DNA of 33,812 nucleotides from Gammaproteobacteria bacterium (GCA_029860045.1 JAOUBY010000020.1:1-33812), one strand, 5' to 3'. Counted from the first letter of the stretch, positions 19,757 through 29,791 are shown. A program made the numbers and translations. Notes: generated by a model from the letters alone, not told the origin.

Positions 19757-20476
19757 ATGATCATACTGTTCACTGATTTCGGCCATGAGGGGCCTTACAC
19801 CGGCCAGGTAGAGGCCGTGTTGCAACAGCAGGCACCGGGTGTGCGGGTGATCAGTCTGTGCTCCGATCTTGCCCCGTTTGATGTCGAGGCCGCCGCTTAT
19901 CTCTTGCCCGCCTATGCCGGTGGTTTTCCAGCCGGTACGGTATTCCTGTGCGTGGTCGATCCGGGTGTCGGCGGCACGCGGTGGGGCGTGGTGGTGCAGG
20001 CCGACGGGTGCTGGTACGTCGGGCCGAACGAGGGCCTGTTTGCCCTGCTGGCGCGGCGTGCGCGCACGGTGAGTTGCTGGCAATTACCGGATGACGCGGG
20101 CGCGTCGGCCAGCTTTCACGGGCGCGATGTGTTTGCGCCGGTAGCAGCAGCGCTTGCCCGCGGCGGGTCTGCGCCGGGGAGGGCAGTACCCCGCGATGTG
20201 TTGTTAAAGCCGGACTGGCCGGATGAGCTGTGGCGCGTGGCGTATGTCGATCGTTATGGCAATGCCATCAGCGGGGTGCGTGCCTCGACCGTCGATGACG
20301 GCATGGTGTTTACGCTGAATAGCCATGCCGTGCCCCACGCGCATACCTTTACAGATGTACCTGATGGTGCGGCATTCTGGTACGAAAACTCGAATGGCCT
20401 GCTGGAGTTTGCCGTGAACCGGGGCCGGGCGGACGAGGTGCTGGGTTTGAAGGTGGGTACGGCATTTAACAAATGA
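19757..20476 (+). CDS. SAM hydroxide adenosyltransferase (DUF62)
   Basis: A 239-residue protein of the fluorinase/chlorinase superfamily whose common members split S-adenosylmethionine with water into adenosine and methionine. Visible motifs: the N-terminal TDFG (6-9), VDPGVGG, VGPNEGLF, FHGRDVFAPVAA and the C-terminal domain YVDRYGNAISGV. I chose the ATG at 19757; the frame is open further upstream, but that extension overlaps the preceding gene and is Arg/Pro/His-rich shadow sequence. No clear ribosome binding site precedes it. Halogenating members cannot be excluded by sequence alone but are rare. Confidence 0.9.
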   Translation: MIILFTDFGHEGPYTGQVEAVLQQQAPGVRVISLCSDLAPFDVEAAAYLLPAYAGGFPAGTVFLCVVDPGVGGTRWGVVVQADGCWYVGPNEGLFALLARRARTVSCWQLPDDAGASASFHGRDVFAPVAAALARGGSAPGRAVPRDVLLKPDWPDELWRVAYVDRYGNAISGVRASTVDDGMVFTLNSHAVPHAHTFTDVPDGAAFWYENSNGLLEFAVNRGRADEVLGLKVGTAFNK

Positions 20477-20637
20477 TTCCACAGCGATGCGATAGAAAAC
20501 ACTGGCACAAGACAGGCATACCCCCTGGGGAGCAGCGCGCTTGAGCAGATTTTGGCTGTTTTTAAAGGAATAAAAGCCTCTGGTAAAACATCTGTATATT
20601 GTTGATACAAGTAAAATCACCAACATTGGGTGCTGCT

Positions 20638-20754
20638 GTGAAACATCCATATAACCTGGTTAAAGATTCAGCTTGGCGCTATCCCCGTCAATTTGTCGCC
20701 GCAATGGCGCAACTGAACAGTTCCGGTGTTGCCTGCCGGCAGAGTGATTCATGA
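20638..20754 (+). CDS. Possible 38-codon leader ORF before nrtS
   Basis: A GTG-started frame reads VKHPYNLVKDSAWRYPRQ and on to a TGA that overlaps the nrtS ATG as ATGA. The overlap would allow translational coupling and would explain the lack of a ribosome binding site at nrtS. No homology is recognised, and an ORF this short can arise by chance. Confidence 0.2.
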   Translation: MKHPYNLVKDSAWRYPRQFVAAMAQLNSSGVACRQSDS

Positions 20755-21002
20755 GTCAATTAAAACTCGCAAACTGGTTTATGATTGCAATATCTCCAGG
20801 CGTTGTGAAGCGATCAGCATGCTATGCACTTGTCGTCGGAACCCTGCTAATTCTTATCAATCATGGGGCATGTATCCTGACCGAAACTTATTCACATGAA
20901 TGTTTCGTGCAGTCATTACTGTCCGCAATCGTGCCTTACATCGTCGTCACTATTTCAACTGTCCAGGCAACGATTTCGAATGAAGGTAGAAGAGGGCGCT
21001 AG
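20751..21002 (+). CDS. nrtS: NrtS-type nitrate/nitrite transporter subunit
   Basis: An 83-residue protein with two membrane segments: ALVVGTLLILINHG (about residues 26-39) and the segment around LLSAIVPYIVVTISTVQAT (57-75). The VKRSACYALVVGTLLxLINxG pattern and the VPYxVxT second helix match the small NrtS family, reported in marine microbes to give nitrate/nitrite transport. No nitrate reduction genes are in the window. No good ribosome binding site precedes the ATG. A terminator-like hairpin lies about 60 bases after it. Assignment rests on recall of the family pattern. Confidence 0.7.
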   Translation: MSQLKLANWFMIAISPGVVKRSACYALVVGTLLILINHGACILTETYSHECFVQSLLSAIVPYIVVTISTVQATISNEGRRGR

Positions 21003-21489
21003 GTTAAAATAAGACCCCTCTCTATCGCCTGTCTACCAGGTGGTGGAGCTTGCGTCATGACGGCTCCTTCGGGGGCTGTTCTTACCTGGCGCTAAAGATT
21101 CGAGTTTGTCCGATTCCGGAAGTCCAAGTTTGAAAATCCCAGGGATTTCTGACGAATGTCTGCCATAGAACCCAAGGCGGACGTTTAACCCGCTCTTATA
21201 TAAACAATACTTAACGTCCGGAAACGACCCGAAACGGACATACAATGTAAGTGGCTGTATGTCTTAAACGTACTGAAAGTTGCCGTTCCCGGGGTGGATT
21301 CTCGCGAAATACGTGGGTTATGCTTCCTGTACGCCGTGGGGTCGATCCGGGGGGGCGAATCATTCCGACAACATGAAGACGCTCGCTCTCATCAGATGCT
21401 GTTGCGGGGACCCGAAGCGGTGACGAGAATCGTGACCCTCTGGCAGGAGTTGAAGCAGCGGCGATGGTCAATGAGACGGGTGGCGACGG
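21003..21489. other. Intergenic stretch with terminator, hairpin repeats and foreign-looking DNA
   Basis: The first part holds a terminator-like hairpin (21061-21083) enclosed by ACCAGGT (21035-21041) and ACCTGG (21084-21089). Two copies of the GTCCG-type hairpin repeat follow (21156-21187 and 21216-21239). From about 21285 the sequence becomes GC-rich and resembles the YggT-like gene behind it in composition. I see no convincing gene in it. Confidence 0.6.
21061..21083 (+). terminator. Terminator-like hairpin after nrtS
   Basis: CGGCTCC, loop TTCG, GGGGCTG with two G-T pairs, then TTCTT. It resembles the terminator at 22355 in stem and loop, which suggests common descent of the two gene ends or simple convergence on the TTCG tetraloop. 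Confidence 0.55.
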
Positions 21490-21840
21490 ATGATCAAGCG
21501 GTTCGACAGACAGCGAGCAGAGCACGCGGACGGCTTCGACCTTTCTCGTTCTGTCCGCCGAGTCGTCGTGCTGGCGTTCGCGGTCATTCAGTTGGTCCTG
21601 GTGGCTCGCATACTGCTTGACCTCGGAGTGGTGCCCGGCGGCGGCCGGTTGGGTGATCTCATCGTTACCTACAGTGATATCCTGGCCGCGCCCGTGCAGA
21701 GAGCCGGATCGATCTTCGGCGGCCTTTTCGCGACCGGAGCCGGAACAGGGCTGAACGTGAAAATGCTCGTCGCTCTCGCGGGGTGGTCGGTCGTCGAGGG
21801 ACTGATCATGCGAGTCGTGAAGAAGTTCGACGAGGTTTAG
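21490..21840 (+). CDS. YggT-like two-helix membrane protein, probably acquired
   Basis: A 116-residue product with hydrophobic segments VVVLAFAVIQLVLVARILLD (about 25-44) and KMLVALAGWSVVEGLIMRVV (about 91-110), separated by a loop with SDILAAPVQRAGSIFGG. The arrangement resembles YggT-type membrane proteins as found in actinobacteria and others; function unknown. Codon use differs from neighbours: GTC, CTC and CGA are frequent, where the surrounding genes prefer GTG, CTG and CGT/CGC. No ribosome binding site is obvious. Long opposite-strand frames here come from the GC bias. Confidence 0.6.
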   Translation: MIKRFDRQRAEHADGFDLSRSVRRVVVLAFAVIQLVLVARILLDLGVVPGGGRLGDLIVTYSDILAAPVQRAGSIFGGLFATGAGTGLNVKMLVALAGWSVVEGLIMRVVKKFDEV

Positions 21841-22111
21841 CGGTCCCGCTCGACGGCGCTCCCGACCTGTATCCTGACGATAAGGACGCCAAACTCTACG
21901 CTTTGCTCCGAGCACGACGCCTGTGATGGCTGGCGTTATGAATGACCAGTTCTGCGGCAAAGCAGAAGTACATTTGAAACCCGGGAATGACCGTTGTTGG
22001 CCGGAATAGGACATTCAAGAGGTTAACCCCAAGATATCCAGTTGGATGTGCTGGTATAGTGCCTGAAGTATTCACCGGGTACACATTTCATATCATCATG
22101 AGGATAATAAA

Positions 22112-22330
22112 ATGAGTTTAGATAGAATCATCAACGCTATGGCAGGTACTTTTATTTTGCTCTCCCTTGGTTTGGGAGCTGAAGCTAGCCCGATATTCCA
22201 TAGTGTAAACTGGTTGTGGTTCACTGCATTTGTCGGCGCCAATCTTTTCCAGGCTTCATTTACTGGCTTTTGCCCAGCCGCCATCATCTTTAAAAAGCTC
22301 GGCGCAAAACCTGGGGTGGCATTTGAGTAA
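22112..22330 (+). CDS. DUF2892 (YgaP-like) inner membrane protein
   Basis: A 72-residue protein with two membrane helices: IINAMAGTFILLSLGLG (6-22) and WFTAFVGANLFQASFTGF (about 36-53), ending CPAAIIFKKLGAKPG. This matches the DUF2892 family, which also forms the membrane end of YgaP rhodanese proteins, where GFCP is typical. Free-standing members are often near sulfur-metabolism genes, though none is seen here. GAGGAT precedes the ATG. A strong terminator follows 24 bases after the stop. Confidence 0.85.
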   Translation: MSLDRIINAMAGTFILLSLGLGAEASPIFHSVNWLWFTAFVGANLFQASFTGFCPAAIIFKKLGAKPGVAFE

Positions 22331-22354
22331 AGTTGCATAACCCACACACAACAG

Positions 22355-22380
22355 CGGCTCCTTCGGGAGCCGTTTCTGTT
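22355..22380 (+). terminator. Rho-independent terminator after the DUF2892 gene
   Basis: Perfect 7-bp stem CGGCTCC/GGAGCCG with a TTCG tetraloop (22355-22372), followed by TTTCTGTTT. Confidence 0.8.
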
Positions 22381-22386
22381 TGTGCT

Positions 22387-22418
22387 GAACGTCCGCTTAT
22401 GGCCGGAAACGGACCTTC
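22387..22418. repeat. Hairpin repeat unit, 8 of 9 arm pairs
   Basis: GAACGTCCG (22387-22395) and CGGACCTTC (22410-22418) pair at 8 of 9 positions around a loop with TGGCCG. It directly follows the terminator. Confidence 0.65.
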
Positions 22419-22445
22419 AAAGGGTAATTCGCTGTAATTCCTGGT

Positions 22446-22477
22446 GAAGGTCTGAAAACGACCCAAAGACGACCTTC
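22446..22477. repeat. Hairpin repeat unit, perfect 7-bp arms
   Basis: GAAGGTC (22446-22452) and GACCTTC (22471-22477) enclose 18 bases containing CGACCC, the reverse-strand form of the loop motif. Confidence 0.65.
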
Positions 22478-22527
22478 GTCAAGCCGCCCATCTTTTCTAT
22501 TTTGCAGTAATGATTTGCTTGTTGCAA

Positions 22528-22557
22528 AAGGTCTGAGTTTGGCCGATCAGAGACCTT
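22528..22557. repeat. Hairpin repeat unit, perfect 7-bp arms
   Basis: AAGGTCT (22528-22534) and AGACCTT (22551-22557) enclose GAGTTTGGCCGATCAG. It lies just beyond the end of the minus-strand Cys-containing protein gene. Confidence 0.65.
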
Positions 22558-22565
22558 CATACTGA

Positions 22566-23000
22566 TTACATCTTCGAAGAAATTGCAGATATTTTTAGGT
22601 TTGTCTTGTTTTGGTTCAAAAGCTTTAACGTCTCTTCGATGTATATATCAGAGTCTATCTCGTCGGCAATATATTCGTTTAACAAAACAACCCATCTACT
22701 ATGAATTACACAAGAAGATTTAGAACTATCATGGATTAACGGACAATCTACACATCTCTTGCCCAGGACCTTTTTGGATAATGCCCTTCTATGCCACTCC
22801 TGACGGTATTGTTCTGCATGCTCCTTAATCCATGCCAGTGCTAATTGCTGCTGTTGTTTCCTTGGAGCATTTTCGATGTAACGTCTTATTTCGGCGACTT
22901 GATGCTGCAAATATATCTCGTCTGAAATGCTTAGATCATCTATATCTTCAACAACAAAGCGCGCAATCAATGCAAGCAATGGATCATCTATTAGGTACAT
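22566..23000 (-). CDS. Unrecognised Cys-containing protein
   Basis: A 144-residue soluble, mostly helical product. N-terminal acidic part, then IRRYIENAPRKQQQQLALAW and a central C-x2-C (CVDC, about residues 83-86) followed ten residues later by a third Cys (SSCVIHSRWVVLLNEYIA), with His residues close by, so a metal or redox site is possible. The C-terminus is YIEETLKLLNQNKTNLK. I do not recognise a named family. The gene is AT-rich compared with its neighbours. GAGAGAAG precedes the ATG, which supports the start. Its orientation is opposite to the rest of the islet. Confidence 0.65.
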   Translation of the reverse strand: MYLIDDPLLALIARFVVEDIDDLSISDEIYLQHQVAEIRRYIENAPRKQQQQLALAWIKEHAEQYRQEWHRRALSKKVLGKRCVDCPLIHDSSKSSCVIHSRWVVLLNEYIADEIDSDIYIEETLKLLNQNKTNLKISAISSKM

Positions 23001-23091
23001 ATACTTCTCTCAATATGAGATTGTTGTTTAAGAGTATAGACATTTTCCCTGGCGATGGAGTAGAGAGGCAGGCTTATGGCGTACAAAGCGC

Positions 23092-23175
23092 TACATAACA
23101 AGAATATCAAGCGGCCCGGCAACGCGCTGCGCGATTTGTTTCCCTCTACCCTTAGGGTTCCGCAGGCCGCTCATA
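23092..23175. other. attC-like inverted region (speculative)
   Basis: AGCGGCC (23111-23117 region) and GGCCGCT (23165-23171 region) pair perfectly. A TAACAAG box lies before the left arm, and inside are CAACGCG and CTGCGCG-type bases as in many integron attC sites. The 3' core GTTRRRY is missing, so if it is an attC it is decayed. Confidence 0.25.
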
Positions 23176-23182
23176 AGGGATG

Positions 23183-23215
23183 TTCCTGAATGACCGCTTC
23201 TGGCCGATTCAGGAA
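23183..23215. repeat. Hairpin repeat unit, perfect 9-bp arms
   Basis: TTCCTGAAT (23183-23191) and ATTCAGGAA (23207-23215) enclose GACCGCTTCTGGCCG. This is the longest perfect stem in the family. Confidence 0.7.
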
Positions 23216-23222
23216 CCACAGG

Positions 23223-23246
23223 AACCCCGCACAAGCGGGGTTTTCT
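23223..23246. terminator. Terminator-like hairpin
   Basis: AACCCCGC, loop ACAA, GCGGGGTT and then TTCTGT (stem 23223-23242). An 8-bp stem with a modest T run. No plus-strand gene ends directly before it, so it may mark the end of a lost cassette. Confidence 0.6.
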
Positions 23247-23669
23247 GTGTCAAGGGAACGGCAACTTCTGGCCGGAATAAGACATTCAGACTAAAATTCC
23301 TGGCGATTCAATCCAATGACGGCTTTCGACCCATTGCGGTCGTTTAGCTTTCTCTAACTAAAGGCAGACGCTTAACGTCTGGCACTCATTCCGGGCGTTC
23401 GCATATATGCGCAGCATGTCTCTACAGATGTACTTATTGAAACAGAATCCTCTCTTTCCTCTCCATTTCATGTGTCAGACCTTTGTTCAATAGTCCGACC
23501 GGAACGCACTGATATAAGCTCATCAGTGCGTAATCGGGTTCTGTTACAGACCCAAAGCGGACGTTTAGCATTTGGTGATTATATATTTCGAGTGTAGTAC
23601 TTATTTTCAGAGCCATAACAAACGGGGCTGGAAAGGACAGAATAATAACTAATTTATGGAGCAAGTCTG

Positions 23670-24764
23670 ATGAGACTCTCACGCCTTATTGGTGCACTAT
23701 GCGCCGTTGGCATCCCCCTGCTATCCACCCTATCCAATGCGGCCCTGATCGACCGGGGCGGTGGGTTGATCTATGACGACGTGCTGGACATCACCTGGCT
23801 GCAGGATACCAATTATGCCCTGACCAACGGTGATGACGATGGTCGAATGAGCTGGACCGAGGCGAACGCATGGGCAGCCGGGCTGAGTTATTACGATGCT
23901 GTTCGCGATGTCACCTACGATGACTGGCGTCTGCCGACGTTGAGTCCGATTGACGGTATCAATTTCAATATAACGATTAGCAACGACGGTACTACTGACC
24001 AGGGTTATGCCCGGACTACCACCGACGGGCTGGATGGCGGCTGGCGGGACATTTTTGGCACACCAGCCTCGGAGCTGGGATATATGTTTTACGTCAACCT
24101 GGCCAGTAAAGGTAAATGTGACCCGGACGGAAATGTTGACCCGTGCAACCTCCAGAGCGGCCGGGGTCTGAATGATACCGGTCTGTTCACGAACTTCTCG
24201 TTCAACACCATCGAGGATATCCTGGGCAGATACGCGACTGGAACGGATCTTCTTAATGAGGCCGAGGTGGGTCTTCTCGATGGTCTCGACTATGTGTGGA
24301 GTTTCAATATCAAGACCGGTAATCAGGTCCTGCAAGTCAAGGACACGGGCTTCGGTAACCTCGCGGCCTGGGCTGTGCGCGATGGTGATGTCGGTGGCGG
24401 TGGCGTCCCCCTTGATAGCGATGGTGACGGCCTGTTGGATTCAACAGAAGATAGCAATGGCAACGGGTTTGTTGATGCTGGCGAAACAGACCCAATCAAT
24501 CCTGACAGTGATGGTGATGGTCTCCTGGATGGTGCAGAGGACATCAATGCTAACGGTGCCGTTGATGCCGGTGAGACCGATCCGACAGACAGTGACAGTG
24601 ACAGCGATGGTTTATCTGATGGTTACGAAGTCAATATTATTGCGTCCGACCCAACTTCACCGACGACGGTGTATACCAATCCGGGAGACATGAACGGAGA
24701 CGGTGATGTGAATGTGGGCGACCTGCTACTTCTTCAACGGGTTATTATGGGTCTTTCTAATTAA
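23670..24764 (+). CDS. Secreted DUF1566-like protein with Ca-type repeats and dockerin-like end
   Basis: A 364-residue exported protein. Signal peptide about 1-24 (cut near LSNA/ALIDRG). Residues 25-240 read ALIDRGGGLIYDDVLDITWLQ, YDDWRLPTL and AWAVRDG, the pattern of DUF1566 or Lcl_C-type domains common in exported proteins of environmental proteobacteria. Then three Asp-rich repeats of the calcium-binding DSDGDGLLD / NGNGFVDAGETDP type (about 249-320), as in thrombospondin type 3 repeats. The end PGDMNGDGDVNVGDLLLLQR resembles half a dockerin type I repeat. Relatives usually carry a PEP-CTERM tail, which is absent. Probably extracellular or surface; role unknown. Confidence 0.8.
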   Translation: MRLSRLIGALCAVGIPLLSTLSNAALIDRGGGLIYDDVLDITWLQDTNYALTNGDDDGRMSWTEANAWAAGLSYYDAVRDVTYDDWRLPTLSPIDGINFNITISNDGTTDQGYARTTTDGLDGGWRDIFGTPASELGYMFYVNLASKGKCDPDGNVDPCNLQSGRGLNDTGLFTNFSFNTIEDILGRYATGTDLLNEAEVGLLDGLDYVWSFNIKTGNQVLQVKDTGFGNLAAWAVRDGDVGGGGVPLDSDGDGLLDSTEDSNGNGFVDAGETDPINPDSDGDGLLDGAEDINANGAVDAGETDPTDSDSDSDGLSDGYEVNIIASDPTSPTTVYTNPGDMNGDGDVNVGDLLLLQRVIMGLSN

Positions 24765-24809
24765 CGTTTAATAACGGAGTTGTGGGATCGGTAGTGGCGA
24801 ACTAATTTA

Positions 24810-27671
<2,862 letters not shown>

Positions 27672-27776
27672 GAATCGCTATGTCTGGTCGGCCAACCTGT
27701 TAATATACGGCGTTTTCGCAACGACAGCCAAATGGATAGACAGATTGTGAAGCAGACGGGTGAGCGTGGCAGTGGC

Positions 27777-29114
27777 ATGAGTCGCAGTGAATTGCGCGCA
27801 GCCCTTTCTCTTTCAAGTGTTTACGCCCTGCGCATGCTGGGCCTGTTCATGATCCTGCCGGTATTTGCCCTGTACGCCACCGATCTGGAGGGCGTGACCC
27901 CGGCGCTGACCGGGCTGGCGATCGGCATATATGGTGTCACCCAGGCGCTGCTGCAGATCCCGGCCGGATTACTGTCTGACCGCATCGGGCGCAAGCCGGT
28001 CATCATCGGCGGCCTGCTGGTGTTCGCCGCCGGCAGCCTGATTGCCGCTGACGCCGACTCCATCTACACCATTATCCTCGGCCGGGCCATCCAGGGGGCC
28101 GGTGCCATTGCTGCTGCCGTCATGGCATTGACCGCCGATCTCACGCGCGAGGAACACCGCATCAAGGCGATGGCACTGATCGGCATGAGCATCGGGCTGT
28201 CGTTTGCCGTTGCGCTGATCCTCGGGCCGGTGCTGAATCAGTGGGTTGGGGTGCCCGGCATCTTTGGCCTGACTGCCATCCTCGCGCTGGCCGGCATCCT
28301 GGTGGTGGCCTTCGTGGTGCCACGGCCGGCACACACACGCATCCACCGCGAGTCGGAGGCGATCCCGGCCCAGTTCGGCCGCGTGCTGCGGCACGCCGAA
28401 CTGTTGCGACTCGATTTCGGCATCCTGCTGCTGCACGCCATCATCACGGCAACGTTCGTGGTCGTTCCGCTGGTACTGCGCGACGAGGCGGGTATTGCGG
28501 CTGCCAGGCACTGGCAGGTCTACCTGCCGGTACTGGTGTTCTCGGTGCTGGCAATGTTGCCGTTTATCATCCAGGCGGAGCGCAGGGGCCATATCAAGCC
28601 GGTGTTTCTGGGCGCTATCGCGCTGCTGATGCTGGCGCAACTGGGGCTGTACCTGGTGCCGGTGACGCCGGTAAGCGTGGTGGGGCTGTTGCTGGTGTTC
28701 TTCACCGCGTTCAACCTGCTGGAGGCGATGCTGCCGACACTGGTCTCGCGCGTGGCGCCGGCCGACTGCCGCGGCACCGCGATGGGTTTCTATTCCAGTT
28801 CACAGTTCTTCGGCGCCTTTCTCGGCGGTGCGCTGGGTGGCTGGCTGCATGGTCAGTTCGGACTGCACAGCGTGTTTGTCTGCGCTGCCGGGGGCGCGCT
28901 GGTCTGGCTGTTGCTGGCGGCCTCGATGGCCCCGCCGGCAAAACTGGGTAACGTAATCTACCGCACCGGGGTATCCGGTAACGCGGAAGTTGATCGCCTG
29001 ACCCGGCAATTGAGCGGCCTGGCCGGCGTGGCCGAGGTCGTGGTGGTGGCGGAAGAGGGCGTGGCCTACCTGAAGGTCGACAAGCGGATATTCGATGAAT
29101 CAACGCTGCCGTGA
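27777..29114 (+). CDS. MFS transporter with C-terminal soluble domain (YajR-like)
   Basis: A 445-residue major facilitator protein, about twelve hydrophobic segments from LRMLGLFMILPVFALYA onward. The cytoplasmic loop GLLSDRIGRKPVI (about residues 64-76) is the MFS signature between helices 2 and 3. The C-terminus after residue 390 is soluble (NVIYRTGVSGNAEVDRLTRQ, then VVVAEEGVAYLKVDK), a small ferredoxin-like domain as in YajR. Substrate unknown. The frame is open far upstream into uvrA's opposite strand. I chose the ATG at 27777 because MSRSELRAALSL is the usual family start; 27732 is an alternative. Confidence 0.88.
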   Translation: MSRSELRAALSLSSVYALRMLGLFMILPVFALYATDLEGVTPALTGLAIGIYGVTQALLQIPAGLLSDRIGRKPVIIGGLLVFAAGSLIAADADSIYTIILGRAIQGAGAIAAAVMALTADLTREEHRIKAMALIGMSIGLSFAVALILGPVLNQWVGVPGIFGLTAILALAGILVVAFVVPRPAHTRIHRESEAIPAQFGRVLRHAELLRLDFGILLLHAIITATFVVVPLVLRDEAGIAAARHWQVYLPVLVFSVLAMLPFIIQAERRGHIKPVFLGAIALLMLAQLGLYLVPVTPVSVVGLLLVFFTAFNLLEAMLPTLVSRVAPADCRGTAMGFYSSSQFFGAFLGGALGGWLHGQFGLHSVFVCAAGGALVWLLLAASMAPPAKLGNVIYRTGVSGNAEVDRLTRQLSGLAGVAEVVVVAEEGVAYLKVDKRIFDESTLP

Positions 29115-29280
29115 TTGTTGACGGCAGGGCGCGCTGATCCCCTACCCGCAGCCGGGTAATCCGGGTGGGAATTCCAATAGAACCGCAACCGGCCTTCGCA
29201 TAGAATAGGGCCACCGCAGCCGCCGCAACGCACACACTACCGGCGCAGCGCTCAACCTATAATAGAAACAGGAGAACATC

Positions 29281-29730
29281 ATGGCGCGAGGAATCAACAA
29301 GGTCATTCTGGTCGGTAACCTGGGCAAGGACCCGGAAGTCCGCTACATGCCGAATGGTAATGCAGTAGCCAATATCACCCTCGCCACCTCGGAATCCTGG
29401 AAAGACAAGCAGACCGGCGAGACGCAGGAAAAGACCGAGTGGCACCGCGTGGTGATGTTCCGCCGCCTTGGCGAGATCGCCGGCGAGTACCTGAAGAAGG
29501 GTTCGCAGGTCTATATCGAGGGCAAGCTGCAGACCCGCAAGTGGCAGGACAATGCCGGCAACGACCGTTACACCACCGAAATCGTCGCCAATGAAATGCA
29601 GATGCTGGGTAGTCGCGGCGGGGGTGGTGGCAGTGCCGGGTTCTCCTCCGGTGATGCGCCGGCTGCGCGTACGCCGGCACCGGCGGTTGCGGAAGCGGGT
29701 GGCGAGTTTGACGATGACATCCCGTTTTGA
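29281..29730 (+). CDS. ssb: Single-stranded DNA-binding protein
   Basis: SSB (149 aa) coats single-stranded DNA in replication and repair. The OB fold occupies residues 1-110 ([19 protein letters not shown] at the start, [30 protein letters not shown]). A Gly/Ala/Pro-rich linker follows, and the acidic tip DDDIPF, which recruits partner proteins, closes it. ACAGGAG precedes the ATG. A TATAAT at 29258-29263 is too near the ribosome binding site to be a convincing promoter. The order uvrA, MFS, ssb is known from pseudomonads. Confidence 0.98.
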   Translation: MARGINKVILVGNLGKDPEVRYMPNGNAVANITLATSESWKDKQTGETQEKTEWHRVVMFRRLGEIAGEYLKKGSQVYIEGKLQTRKWQDNAGNDRYTTEIVANEMQMLGSRGGGGGSAGFSSGDAPAARTPAPAVAEAGGEFDDDIPF

Positions 29731-29752
29731 GCCTGCCTCGATAGCTGATTCG

Positions 29753-29781
29753 AAAAGGCCTGCAAATGCAGGCCTTTTTTT
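29753..29781 (+). terminator. Rho-independent terminator after ssb
   Basis: AAAAGGCCTGCA and TGCAGGCCTTTT meet with two bases between, followed by more T. It lies 23 bases after the ssb stop. Confidence 0.93.
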
Positions 29782-29791
29782 ATGGGGGGCA

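Larger units (their letters stand above)
21156..23570. repeat. Dispersed short hairpin repeat family (GTCCG type)
   Basis: About ten units of 30-35 bases lie between genes. Each has a left arm, a loop with TGGCCG or CGACCC, and a right arm complementary to the left. Units: 21156-21187, 21213-21243, 21986-22017, 22387-22418, 22446-22477, 22528-22557, 23183-23215, 23258-23288, 23315-23346 and a half-decayed one at 23542-23568. Arms vary (GTCCG/CGGAC, GAAGGTC/GACCTTC, AAGGTCT/AGACCTT, TTCCTGAAT/ATTCAGGAA), yet they stay paired in the best units. The family name, if any, is not known to me. Confidence 0.7.
23001..23669. other. Gene-free stretch rich in palindromes
   Basis: It holds an attC-like imperfect inverted region (about 23092-23175), a terminator (23223-23246), four hairpin-repeat units (23183-23215, 23258-23288, 23315-23346, 23542-23568), the palindrome CAGACG/CGTCTG (23365-23381) and a perfect 12-base palindrome CGCATATATGCG (23400-23411). 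An 82-codon minus frame at 23434-23682 is built partly from repeat sequence and is not accepted as a gene. Confidence 0.6.

Noticed and set aside
21033..21245. 70-codon minus-strand frame
   Set aside because: Also made from repeat and terminator sequence (VRFGSFPDVKY-like).
21211..22014. 267-codon minus-strand frame opposite the YggT-like gene
   Set aside because: Low-complexity, Arg/Ser/His-rich product without a fold pattern, caused by GC-biased codons of the plus-strand membrane protein.
23434..23682. 82-codon minus-strand frame
   Set aside because: Contains translated hairpin-repeat sequence (NVRFGSVTEPDY-like) and overlaps the next gene's start; no family support.
24410..24630. Short tandem DNA repeats resembling a CRISPR or satellite
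   Set aside because: They encode the DSDGDG protein repeats in frame; spacing and spacers do not fit a CRISPR array.
27672..27776. LexA (SOS) box between uvrA and the MFS gene
   Set aside because: CTGT-N8-ACAG is absent; CTGTTAATATACGGCG matches only one half site.
29258..29263. TATAAT as the ssb promoter
   Set aside because: The predicted start would fall on the ribosome binding site and there is no -35 match 17 bases upstream.
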